Shown here piece by piece: positions 22,866-34,900 of a stretch of 64,000 nt of DNA. The position numbers and the translations under genes are program-made. Source of the DNA: Dendrophyllia cribrosa (Eukaryota > Cnidaria > Anthozoa > Scleractinia > Dendrophylliidae); assembly GCA_024195265.1 (NCBI GenBank), contig JAJLRJ010000004.1, positions 39,005,030-39,069,029 on the forward strand. The letters are read 5' to 3'. Below the pieces are notes generated by a model that was not told the DNA's origin, ran no database searches, and worked only from the letters and a program-made list of their open reading frames with translations. Position 1 is the first letter of the stretch, and the number at the start of each line of letters is the position of its first letter.

Positions 22866-23210
22866 GTTAGGCCCGGTTTAAACGTCGCATTTCACTAACA
22901 TGTGCCGAATCTTAACTCAAATGTAACTCGACTCCACTGACAATGCGACTCATCTTCGACTGAGCCAGTCGAATATACGACAGAAGTTGTTTTATACCAT
23001 GAACTTCACATGTGCCGAATCCAATTTTTAAAATGTGCTTTTCCCACAATATAACATTTTTCCTAACTTTATAAAAACTCCGGGGCTCATGAATTCAATG
23101 CAACTCTATTAAATTCGACGTCTGAATCAAACGTCGAATTTCAGTTGTTTGAGTCGACTCAAATGTCGACCCAATGTGAAATGCGAGGTTTAAACCGGCC
23201 CGGCCTTAAT
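22866..23210. mobile_element. Foldback MITE GGCCCGGTTTAAAC (unit 1)
   Basis: Inverted ends TTAGGCCCGGTTTAAAC and GTTTAAACCGGCCCGGCC, continued inward by GTCGCATTTCAC/GTGAAATGCGA. Several internal GTCGA-type palindromes are present. Confidence 0.8.
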
Positions 23211-23310
23211 GCTGATATCAACGACAACAACATGAACGTTATTAGAAAAAATAGTATACTACAACTGATATGTTCGTAAATTGCCACTCACAAAGTATCG
23301 AAAACAACTA

Positions 23311-23520
23311 AGGTCAAACCTCTCCTTACGGACACCTTCATGATAATCTGGACGCACCTCTCTATATCGATCTATATATTACCTAACGGACAGTTCTCTT
23401 GGCCTTCGAAGATACCACTGATAATTCATACAATCCCTTCACTTGTAATACCCACACATCTGTAATGTGGACGCTTGGGTCTGTCCTTTTGGTGTCCATA
23501 TTAAGGGGGTTTCGACTGTA
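23311..23520. mobile_element. pogo-like MITE remnant in unit 1
   Basis: The right end reads GGGGGTTTCGACTGTA and the left GGTCAAACCTCTCC. The interior has GGACACC and GTCCATATTAAGG motifs like other CAGTC-ended elements here. Its partner is near 33490-33700 in unit 2. Confidence 0.5.
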
Positions 23521-26500
23521 TTTGAGGCCGGAGCAATAGCAATCTGATAGTAGCCGGAAAGGATGTTGAACATTTATTTAACTGCTGGGTGACCTGTTAT
23601 TAATGGGTCTTAATGAAGGAATGGATTCTTGAGAGAATGATACACAGTTAACATCCGTTGCTCAACAAATATTGAAAGATGTTGAAACTTGTTGAACGAG
23701 TAGAAAATACTGACATCCAACACTTTTTTAATACTGTTGTTGTTCAATGAGTTGTAACTTGTTGGACGGAATAGAATAGAGCCTGTCTCTGATTTTCGTT
23801 TGAATGGCCTATTTAACATAGCATGATACACTATTCAACAGTTGTTGAACAGCAGTCGCGACATCTGTTGGTCAACAAATGTTAAACCGTGTTTCATAGG
23901 CTTATAAACACAGGATATTTATTGATCAACTTATCTAAGTACAATCTCGATACTGCTGCAGACCCCGGCCAGCTCAGCGGGGAACATTTTCAAAGTTGTC
24001 AATCATCCACTTTAAAATGGCGTAGACACTAATTGACCTCATCCATCAAAAAATCAAAACATCATTGATCAATTCTGAAAAACGTGCGTTTATCTGAACA
24101 ACATTTTAGAAATGTTTTATTAACAAAAAAATATATATTAACTTTGGCTAAAAAAATCGCTTTTGTTTTGCATTTTCACCGTTTTTGTCAGAACTAAAAA
24201 AGCGTGTTATCTTGTTAGGCGTTTTCGCGCAGGTGTTGCATGTTTTGGATGCCATTATTTCTGTCTAACTTTGCTCGCCTATCCTTTAATGCAGCTGACC
24301 CTTACTGCTATTAAATATTTCTTTACACTGACAGCTGTCTCAACGTTGCTATTGTTTCATAGCCTGAGTGTTTTACGGATCAATAAACTGCTCTAAAAGC
24401 CAACATTGGGCGGTCTAGTTTTGAGTAAACAGTCAGCCCAAAACAATTACTTCTTTGATAATAGTAACTTGTAAATTACTTTATTTAAAGAACGTATGAC
24501 CACTTTAGGCGTCTTATTGTCGCAAATAACTCGATTTTGGTCAGCTTAAATATATTTGATTCGTGCATCTCTCGTTATATTTCCGTCAGTATTGGTGGTT
24601 TTTTATTTCCCTTAAATAACTCCAGCTCACGTGAGTGTGCCCTGTGTGCTCGTGGGAGTGACTTGATTATCTTTCTTAAGCCAGCCTGAACAAATAAAAC
24701 TGAAAAGACCTCTTGTGGGAAGATTTTGACTCGTTTATAATAACCAACCTCACAAGAGGTGTTATCTGTCACAGTTCTGGGTCGCCTATAAAAATAAATA
24801 GTGGTTTCTTTAGCGCTCAGACTATTGTTCCTTGTCTCCAGATAGTCACACACATTTCAAAGGGTGGCAATTAAACATTTACTCAATCAAGTCTTTAACA
24901 ATGAAGGCAACAATGACTCAAAAGATCCCAACCTTTAATTTTAGCAAGTGCAGTGAACTTTCAGCAGTGAAACGAAAAATGAGCGACACGATGTCGCGAC
25001 GAGATAAATGTTTAAGTAAAAAATACTGAGAAGTGCTTTGTTTTCTTGAGAACACAGCGAACGCAGTCATCAATAAAAACTCCACTTTATCTGTCATTCA
25101 CTTATCACAAAATTTAGTAAAAATTCTTTTATTCATTGGCCTAGACAACATGGCAACAGTGATTGAACCGAATGCTTAATCTGCCTGGCTAATGAAAACT
25201 TTACATAAACGGCCATTAATTACCTTTGGACAGAGTGAGCTAGCAAGCGCGCCCTTTTCCAATTCAAATCAAAGACTTCAATTGACGGTTATAAAGCGAG
25301 TAATTGTATCCAATGAACGTAAAAAATAACTTATCTATACCTCCAAAACAATTATACAGCTGCAAAGGGGATTTCAAAGTTTGTCCGCAAAAATCTGATA
25401 CGCAATCAACATGCAGATTACTGTTGGACCGCAAACTTCCGTCTGAAGTTTAAAACGAACAATGGGTGAAAAGTTGGCAAAGATCCGGTAAATATTTTAA
25501 TTGCCCTATTCTTGTAGACTGTCACATGCTAATACTGACATATCGACAAGTCCATCCACAATCTTAATCAAAGGGCTAGAAATTAACATCTGTGAAAAAC
25601 AACCCCACAAAGCTCCTATTGTGTGATTGAAGACTATTTTAAGCGATGAAGTCAGCTAAAATCTTGTTTATATTTCTGCGACAGCGACGGTTTCTGTATT
25701 TCTAGCTAGGTGGATGAAGTAGATCGCAGGTAAGTAATCTATCCCTAAGGCTGACTTACCGGTTTTGCGCTTACTTAGTTCCCGGAACTAGATAAAAAAA
25801 AGCTTGCCTGCAAATAGGCTCTAATGTGTTGACCGAAGCGAACACGCGTACCAAGGGCGTATTAAAATGGATGAAATGTTTTGGCCCGAAGTCAACTTTT
25901 AACAAAATGATATGACCCGCGAAGAATTAAGATGAAGAACAACAATGGCACCCACAACTTCCTTTGGTTTTAAAAGATATTTTGCCGGACTTTTGTAAGG
26001 AAAGACGATTAACTCAGTTATCACTAGCTAGTTTGAAAGTTTTAACTGAGGCACGAGGAAAAGTCGACCGTCGAGCTGAGGGCTGTATTTCGAAACGCGG
26101 CTTGAAGACCAATTTGGCGGTGGCAGTTCAGTTCGGATTCTTATAAGCAATAAAATCTTACTGATCTTTTCGACGTCAATTACTAAGAAAGAGTGGATTG
26201 AAGAGAAATTATTTTGCACCTAAGAGCCGTATATTTGAAGTCTTTGAACACAGATGCAGCCGCGCGCTACCGAAAGAAAAGTGTCATTCATGGCCGCATT
26301 TGCTTGTAAAGAAGATAAGGCTTGCGGCTTTTTTTGATAACAGGTAGTTCTGGATCAACTTTAAAAATAACTCCGCGGAACAGATATGCACAAGAAGTCA
26401 GCCTCGACTGCCGAATGCCTCAGACGGTTTTCTTGCTAGTAAAGGCATCTGCTTTGACTACGCGGGGCACGCTGGTTGTCACATTGTTTCAAAGTCATAC

Positions 26501-27592
26501 TTCATATATATAGCTTAGTTTATTGTTTTGATTTAATAAAAGTAAGCATTAAACAACATCAATTTAGGTTTCCATCGCTTGTCATTATATAAAGCACAGC
26601 CTTTTCCTGTCACTGAGCTTTACCGTTATCTTATCATAACTTGCTGGTTTCCTTTTTGTAAAGTTCTTTAGAAAGCAAATGTTGCAAAGTAAGTTTCCGC
26701 CATTTGCAGGCTTTAGTTTTACCCGGTTATCAAAACAGACATAGGCGACTAATCACTAGCAACCGCGACTAAACACTATAATAACCGTAAATGATACAGC
26801 CGTTGAAAATTCATCAATTTACCATCTGTTTGACGGCTGAATCGTGCCCCAAATCATTTAATTAACAACTCTTTTTAACGCGTTGAACGCGGTAAATAAG
26901 CTCATTTAAAAATGCTTTTAGCGATTTTAAGCCTGTGCATATACGTCACTCAGTCCTTGAAATATTTTACTTCAGTTTACGCGAAGTTTACACAAAGATC
27001 CAGTATTTTGAGTATTTCGTAATTTTCCTTGTGCCTCTTCTGAAAAGGGTCGGTTGATATAAACAACTCGCACATTCAGTTCCCATGGACACAGTGTATC
27101 TTTTGAGTTTGTGAATCAGTCAAATCTTATCAAGTGGCCCTATTCAAGTGAAATTGCACTGTTTACAAGTTTTATGTCGTTTTTCACTGGAAAGGAAACT
27201 GATTAAATTTGACATTTACTTGACACGTTTTAGAACTATAAATAGGGAAAGGGTTTTTAATCCGTACGTAAGATCATGGAAAGTAAAGAGATATTGTTTC
27301 TCTGTATAACGTTGTAAACAGGATCATTCAGCTGACCTCATAAAAAGATCCACTCAAGCAAATATAAGCGTTCTAATATCGACCATGATTCACGAGGCTT
27401 GGCTGTGACTTTATCGATGTTTAGCGCTTTCGAGTGTCCATTAAAAACTACGACTTTTCATTGCAAAAACGCGGGCGGTGAAGTTAACCGCGCTCCGAAA
27501 GCGTGCCTCAAGTAACGCACTCTAACTGGTGGGTGTGAACCGTTAAAGTTGTAAATACCAAATATTTTCATCTCTTTCTACACAGATAGACT

Positions 27593-27877
27593 TCACTTGT
27601 TCAAGCTTGGATGACGTTTACTTGCTCGATCAAAAATGAAGTTTCCAGCTACAACTGAAATCGCTGAGTCCAGAAAAGATTCAACAGACCAAACGTCCGG
27701 AGAAAAATCGCCAAAACAGGTGACTAAAAGTTTAGTTCTTAGAAAATAATACACTTTTGGCTGATTACTAAACACAAGGTTGAACGGCAAAATGCCTGAA
27801 CAACTGATGGGAACACTGGATACTCGCACAAACACGTTCAAAAGAAGACAAACAGCGAGAGAAACAAGCTTTTGCAT
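27593..27877 (-). other. Short ORF with signal-peptide-like start (unit 1 only), probably not a gene
   Basis: The 94-codon ORF starts MQKLVSLAVCLLLNVF, a plausible signal peptide with a possible cleavage before VPISC. Unit 2 has the same DNA near 37730-38010, but the ATG is changed to AAG. A cysteine-rich ORF (27768-27995) overlaps in another frame and is kept in both copies. Neither resembles a known family to me. Confidence 0.15.
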
Positions 27878-30800
27878 TTAAGTTGCAAAAACACGATGGT
27901 AGTGCTGAAGTTTTCGTGTTCAGTTCTCGTTTGCCGGCCGCGCAGAAATACATAGATTCGCACGAAGTGCAAAATACTATGACAGGGTCATCCACAAAGT
28001 TAAACTAAATTGTCTTGAAAGCCTGTTAGGGGCAAGGGGAAAGCGAGAAAGAAATAGCATTAAAAAAACAGGCGGAATTCTTTAAGTAATTTCATTTTTT
28101 AATTAACTCTATAATCTGGCGGAGGATGTGATATGGCCGCGTGTCTACTCGACTGCGGGACTAGCGGGAGTACCATGATGTCAGAATCTTCCCCGAAAAT
28201 GTACTCAATACATTAACTCGCCCAATCACCCATATACTCCTGACATAGTCGACAAAAAGAGTTGTCATCATTTATCATGGGGATATAGAGTTGCACCACG
28301 CTTGGAAGTCATTAATTAGGGCACATATTTTATTGTCTGAGCAAAGGATCTCGCATGTTCAAAGACTTGTATGCTCGCGTGCAAGATTCACTTGCGTGCA
28401 GCCAAACCCGATTTTGGTCAAACTTCGCGCCCTTACAGCTCGCTCAAGCTCTCAAAAGGGATACTTATTGTGAGCAAGATAATTTAATAGTTCATCTGTA
28501 ATGACTCCGTATTTAGCCTTCATTCTTGTATATAATTTGCTAACAAAGCCAATTCGGAAACCGCAATCCGGTCAATACCAAACCTTATCTACACCATGAA
28601 AAATGGCGTCGTATTGACCCAATATCTTCGCCACATCGACGCTATTTTACGGACGGACGAGCCGCAAAATTTCTGCAAGCAAGACAATACGATCATGAAG
28701 ATAAGATCGTCAATCATCTCAACTTCTCCATTAATTTGTTTCAGTATGCTCGTTTACTTGGTGCGATAAGATGAAAAAGTCAGATAAAGCTTTCTGTGAC
28801 AAGATAACGAGATTGGAATACAAAAATATCGTCAGGATACTACGTAGTCGTTTTGCGGTTATATTAACCCTTTCGCTCCCAGAGTGGCGAACACCTAAAC
28901 AGATAAATGTTACAAGCTATCCACTGGTGATGGAATCCGGCTTAAATGTGACCTTCCAAATTAAAGCTATTTTAACAGCACTTTCCTGTGGTACTGTTAA
29001 TTGCTGTACAGGGTGGTTCTACCTTTTGATTTTGCAGATGAAATCCTAAAGTGTGACCATTCATATGAAAGCTACTGAGCAGTACCTTGCTGTGGTACTG
29101 TTTATTATTCTGCACAAGGTTGTTCAACCTTTTGAGTTTGTAGATGATATCCAAAGTCTGACTTTTCAAACAAAAGAAAAAATTAGTAGTCTTTTCTTGG
29201 CCGCTGTGCAAGCTCGTTCAAGATTTTTCGAAGTCTGTGGATGGAATCCGGTTATATAAGCTAATCAAAGTTATTAAACATAATATTCCTTTAAGTTCCT
29301 TGCTTTTTTAACATTTTACAAAAATGGATTTTGATCTTTCGAATTCTTGACGCACCTGACGCAAAACTGTAACTAGCTTCTTACATGTACATGCACAAGG
29401 TCACTCCCGGATTCCAGATATAACACATTCTCGGATATGACAACTTACATCTGTGCGTAATAAACCCAAGTCATCTACTTGACTCTTTTTTACGTATATA
29501 ACCATATCCAAATTTCCTCTTTTATTTATCACCGTTTTTAGTCCCAATTCCATCAATTGTTTCCAGATATTCATTGTCCCGGATCATGATAAAACGAACA
29601 ATATCACGTGATACAAACTGACGTTAACACGCGGTCTTACGTCATACATCTAAAACAGCAACTTTTATTTTATCCGATTTGGAACAAATTCTGAGAGGAT
29701 TGATGCCCTTTAGACTTTTTTACGAACTAAATCCTCCATATGCCGTCCCCAGTGGGTCGACTTAAGGCCAATTTTAGACTAAATGTGATGTAATCATTGT
29801 TATTATCAACGGTTATACCGTCCAAGGCATTTATCCAGGCTAAAACGAAGTCAAGTTAAACACCTCAAATAGCAACGGAACTTTCATTCAATATAGCTAA
29901 AAATTCGTTTTACTGGACGCTCAGTAGCAAACTTTTAATACAACTAAAAACATTTTTTCAGACCAATTCGTTGTATCCGTGTTGCTCGCGGTCGAGACTG
30001 CTGACTCAACAAGTTATTTCTCAAGAAACCTGCGTGAACAGGTCCAGTAAAAAGAGAAAGAAATCTGATAGGCTGTGTTGATTGCGTTGAGAATTTTAGC
30101 TGTCCTGAGCAACATAGACTTGCATTGGTCCACCTGTGGTCCACAGTAATAATAATAAATAATACTACTGAACAATGTTCTTATAAAAAACGCATCACAG
30201 ACATCATACCTCATCACGATCGAAACGAGCATTCAGGAAAGCAGAAAGTGAAAAAGTGCGGGAATTCTTGATCCAGTTGACAGAAATTCAAGCACAGAAA
30301 AGCAACATTTTTATGCTCCTTAGTGACCGATAAAGGGCTTTTATTTAAATTCACATACATAATGAAAAACATTTAAGAAAACGAAGATACAGTTGTACTG
30401 ACTGGAAAAGGCAGTCAAGTAATACTCGAGAACTGCGGCTCATATACATTAGATTATTTACCGAGTGACGCACGTGAAAAATGGTCAAAAATGGCTTTTA
30501 GTTGGATTTCACTGCAATTGTATTCTGCTCAGTCAAAATGCTTGGTTCATTTCTGGCATATTCTTAGAATTAGGATGTACGCATGATAAATTAGTGAAGT
30601 AGGTCATAAGTACTTTGAGATTGGTAATAAATTCATACATATGGATACTATGGATGCAAAGCTATTGAACCAATATCAGCGAAGCTAAAAATACCAAATT
30701 TCATTTTACAAAATATCGAGAAAACAGTACCACAGGAAAGTACTGCTCAAAAGCTTTCATTTGAATAGTTACACTTCAGGATTTAATTCACTGACTCAAA

Positions 30801-31710
30801 CTGGTTAGAACCAACTTGTAAAGCATAATAAACAGTACCACAGGAACGTACTGCTCACTGTCGATGTCGCTTTCATTTGAATGGTCACACCATACCAATG
30901 CTACATAAGCCAGTGATCGTGCGTTTGACTTTGGGAGTGACAAGGTCAATTAAACCAACACGGTTAAGAGAATAAAGACTTAACTGAAACAAAGGACTCC
31001 TTATCATAGAGATCAGCACAAGTTAATAGCTATCCAGCCATAGTTAATGACTATCCAAGCTAAAGTCATAAGCTAACACACGTTCATGAGTATCGATCGG
31101 ATATAATTTCCTCTTTTAATTTTCTGGAGTTGACCACAAAACACACTTTCGGTCGAACTGACCAGAACGTACAGTTATTCCAAAAGTTTCGTAATGGTCG
31201 ATATTGCTTGTATGACTAACATTCTCTTTACAAGGGTTTATTGTTTATCAAAAATAGGCTAAAGAGTGGGCCGTTACAGCACTATTCTCATAGTTAAGCT
31301 CAAGAGCTGAAAACTCCGCCTTCTTCTTATTAGGAGCGATATCGACTGGAACGGGGTGGCTGCCCACCACATTTTTGAGATGATTCAACAGTGCTGTATT
31401 TTTAAAAGTATTTTCAAAATTTCACTTCGAATCCAAGGAAATAGAAAGGAGTTTTCCATGACTTGTGCACAATACAAAACAGCTTACAACGGAGTTATTT
31501 TTGTACATGTTGTGTTTAATTTGCAATCAAAACAATTAAACGAGTTTGTTAAAATTATTAACGGATCAACAACGTTCTTAAAAGAGCTAGTGACGAAAAG
31601 TGGCAAACTTTAAAACTTGTAAACAAAGTTTTTGAGAGTTCAAGGTTATTTCCTTTTACAACAGGAAATTCTAGTGCTTACGTCCGCTTCAGCACTTCAA
31701 ACCGTGCATA

Positions 31711-31912
31711 TTTTCCCAGAGTCAATCATGGAGACATGTAGTGTAGTGCTTACTTTTGAGCCTGTGGACGAAATCCTATGGTGTGACCATTCAAATGAAA
31801 CCTCTTCAGCAGTACTTTTGCATGGTACCATTTGTTTTTTAATATTTTACAAACTGAAATTTGGGATTTTTCTTTAATTTTAATGTTTGGCACTCTTAGG
31901 AGTGAAAGGGTT
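31711..31912. mobile_element. MITE family M (copy 2), left end truncated at the duplication junction
   Basis: It starts abruptly at TTTTCCCAGAGTCAATC without the TAACC outer bases and ends normally with GGAGTGAAAGGGTTAA. The truncation coincides with the junction of the two duplication units. Confidence 0.8.
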
Positions 31913-34900
31913 AACTGCAATATACCAATGTAAGTTATGATGCAGAAAACCACCATCATCAGTCACTCGACTCCAAGAAAAAATGCTCCACTTTACTGTG
32001 CGTTCTATAGCGCGCCGGGTCCTCGCCAGTAACACGTGTATAGTTTGCTTTAGTTATTCTGGCGTCTTTTTCAATAGAAGTTTTTCAGTTCCAGATCGAG
32101 GTCAATATCTCTTTTCATGGAGGTATATAGTTCCCAATCGTGATCTTGCTATCTATATTAGCAGATATAGTGGCTTATAACCCAACCCACAACCACAAGT
32201 CAATATCCCCTGACCACAGTCTTAGAGGGTCTATTCACGGGCGTTTAATGTGTTGTTTGTTTTTGGTCAAACAACGTAACCGGCTAATATTATGACTCTA
32301 AAATTAAAGCTCTTTGCTTAGACATGCACGACTAATAAATGCTTTCACAACTTGGCGCCAAGAGGTAGATATTAACTGTAAGTGAGTTCTCGAAGGATAA
32401 ACAAAGTATAACTCTGGCCGAACCTTTTCAATTTGCAATGCATCACATTATTAGTGCTTATCATCCATATTGCCAAATGCCAAAGAAACTTGTTCCACAG
32501 TTTTAAAGCATTGGTTAAGTAATTTGTGTAATAGGACTGGACCATTAACAATGACTAGTGCAAAAAACATTAAATAAGATGCAAAAACTAAAAACAGCAA
32601 ATATGGTCTCAGTTCAGTTAAGGAGTAATCAACATTCAATTTCTCTAACACCTGGGATTTCAATCAACCAGACATTCGTGAGAACCCAGAGCACAGCATG
32701 AGGGTCAGCCAGTGTCCTTACTGTAGTACTGATGCGGTACCACCAGTGCTTAGAAACAAGATGTTATAAACAAGGAGTAAACATAATTAAAAAAAACAAG
32801 TTCTCCAAGAGGGCAAGAGAGGTTATGTAATTTAGCTCGTATAATTATTTACATAGTTTAGATAGGTGTCCTTACTTAGTGGGTAACTGCTATATTTTTT
32901 TCTTGACACAGAAATACAGTTTTTTTTATTATAATTTATTATTATAAGGAGTAATACCCTAGGAGAACGTTCTCTGCGCAGGCTTTTGGCTAAGTGATCC
33001 TCCCTCAGTTCCGCACTTCTCAGTTTAAAGTTAGGCCCGGTTTAAACGTCGCATTTCACATGTGCCGAATCTTAACTCAAATTTAACTCGACTCCACAAT
33101 GCGACTTACGCCGCATCTTCGACTGAGCCAGTCGAATACATACGACAGAAGTTAGACTGACATTTGTTTTATACCATGAACTTCACATGTGCCGAATCCA
33201 ATTTTTAAAATGTGCTTTTCCCACAATTTAACATTTTTCCTAACTTTCAGGTAAAAACTCCGGGGCTTATGAATTCAATGCAACTCTATTAAATTCGACG
33301 TCTGAATCAAACGTCGAATTTCAGTTGTTTGAGTCGACTCAAATGTCGACCCAATGTGAAATGCGAGGTTTAAACCAGCCCGGCCTTAATGTTGATATCA
33401 ACGACAACAACACGAACGTTATTAGAAAAAATAGTATATCAGTATTATGTTCGTAAATTGCCACTCACAAAGTATCGAAAACAACTAAGGTCAAACCTCT
33501 CCTTACCGACACCTTCATGGTGATAATCTGGACGCACCTCTCTATATCGATCTATATATTACCTAACGGACAGTTCTCTTGGCCTTCGAAGATACCACTG
33601 ATAATTCATACAATCCCTTCACTTGTAATACCCACACATCTGTAATGTGGACGCTTGGGTCTGTCCTTTTGGTGTCCATATTAAGGGGGTTTCGACTGTA
33701 TTTGAGGCAGGAGCAATAGCAATCTGATAGTAGCCGGAAAGGATGTTGAACATTTATTTAACTGCTGGGTGACCTGTTATTAATGGGTCTTAATAAAGGA
33801 ATGGATTCTTGAGAGAATGATACACAGTCAACATCCGTTGCTCAACAAATATTGGAAGATGTTGAAACTTGTTGAATGAGTAGAAAATACTGACATCCAA
33901 CACTTTTTTAATACTGTTGTTGTTCAATGAGTTGTAACTTATTGGACGGAATAAAATAGAGCCTGTCTCTGATTTTCGTTTGAATGGCCTATTTAACATA
34001 GCATGATACACTATTTAACATTTGTTAAACAGCAGTCGCAACATCTGTTGGTCAACAAATGTTAAACCGTGTTTCATAGGCTTATAAACACAGGATATTT
34101 ATTGATCAACTTATCTAAGTACAATCTAGATACTGCTGCAGACCCCGGCCAGCTCAGCGGGTAACATTTTCAAAGTTGTCAATCATCCACTTTAAAATGG
34201 CGTAGACACTAATTGACCTCATCCATCAAAAAATCAAAACATCATTGATCAATTCTGAAAAACGTGCGTTTATCTGAACAACGTTTTAGAAATGTTTTAT
34301 TAACAAAAAAAACTATTAACTTTGGCTAAAAAAAATCGCTTTTGTTTTGCATTTTCACCGTTTTTGTCAGAACTAAAAAGCGTGTTACCTTGTTAGGCGT
34401 TTTCGCGCAGGTGTTGTATGTTTTGGATGCCATTATTTCTGTCTAACTTTGCTCGCCTATCCTTTAATGCAGCTGGCCCTTACTTCCATTAAATATTCCT
34501 TTACACTGACAGCTGTCTCAACGTTGCTATAGTTTCATAGCCCAGTGAGTGTTTTAAAGCCAACATTGGGCGGTCTAGTTTTGAGTAAACAGTCAGCCCA
34601 AAACAATTACTTCTTTGATAATAGTAACTTGTAAATTACTTTATTTAAAGAACGTATGACCACTTTAGGCGTCTTATTGTCGCAAATAACTCGATTTTGG
34701 TCAGCTTAAATATATTTGATTCGCGCATCTCTCGTTATATTTCCGTCAGTATTGGTGGTTTTTTTACTTCCCTTAAATAACTCCAGCTCACGTGAGTGTG
34801 CCCTGTGTGTTCGTGGGAGTGACTTTTTATTATCTTTCTTAAGCCAGCCTGAACAAATAAAACTGAAAAGACCTCTTGTGGGAAGATTTTGACTCGTTTA

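Larger units (their letters stand above)
21695..31714. repeat. Tandem duplication, unit 1 (10,020 bp)
   Basis: The whole unit recurs immediately downstream in direct orientation at 31715-41847. Matching points run in order: 21963/31981, 23610/33790, 26028/36188, 28291/38427, 29944/40076, and the unit ends at 31714/41847. The copies differ by scattered substitutions and many small indels, so identity is high but not complete. No conserved protein-coding exon was found: none of the shared ORFs shows family motifs, and several are broken in one copy. It contains MITEs, including a GGCCCGGTTTAAAC foldback at 22866-23210. Confidence 0.95.

Noticed and set aside
23610..23831. 73-codon ORF preserved in both duplication units (also 33790-34011)
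   Set aside because: It lies in repeat-like DNA with internal direct repeats (TTGTTGAA-type), shows no domain, and conservation is expected simply from recent duplication.
24575..24853. Minus-strand ORF (SCEVGYYKRVKIF..) preserved in both units
   Set aside because: No family recognised and no matching neighbouring exons. The frame overlaps an inverted CCTCTTGTG/CACAAGAGG repeat, and its C-terminal part is frameshifted between units.
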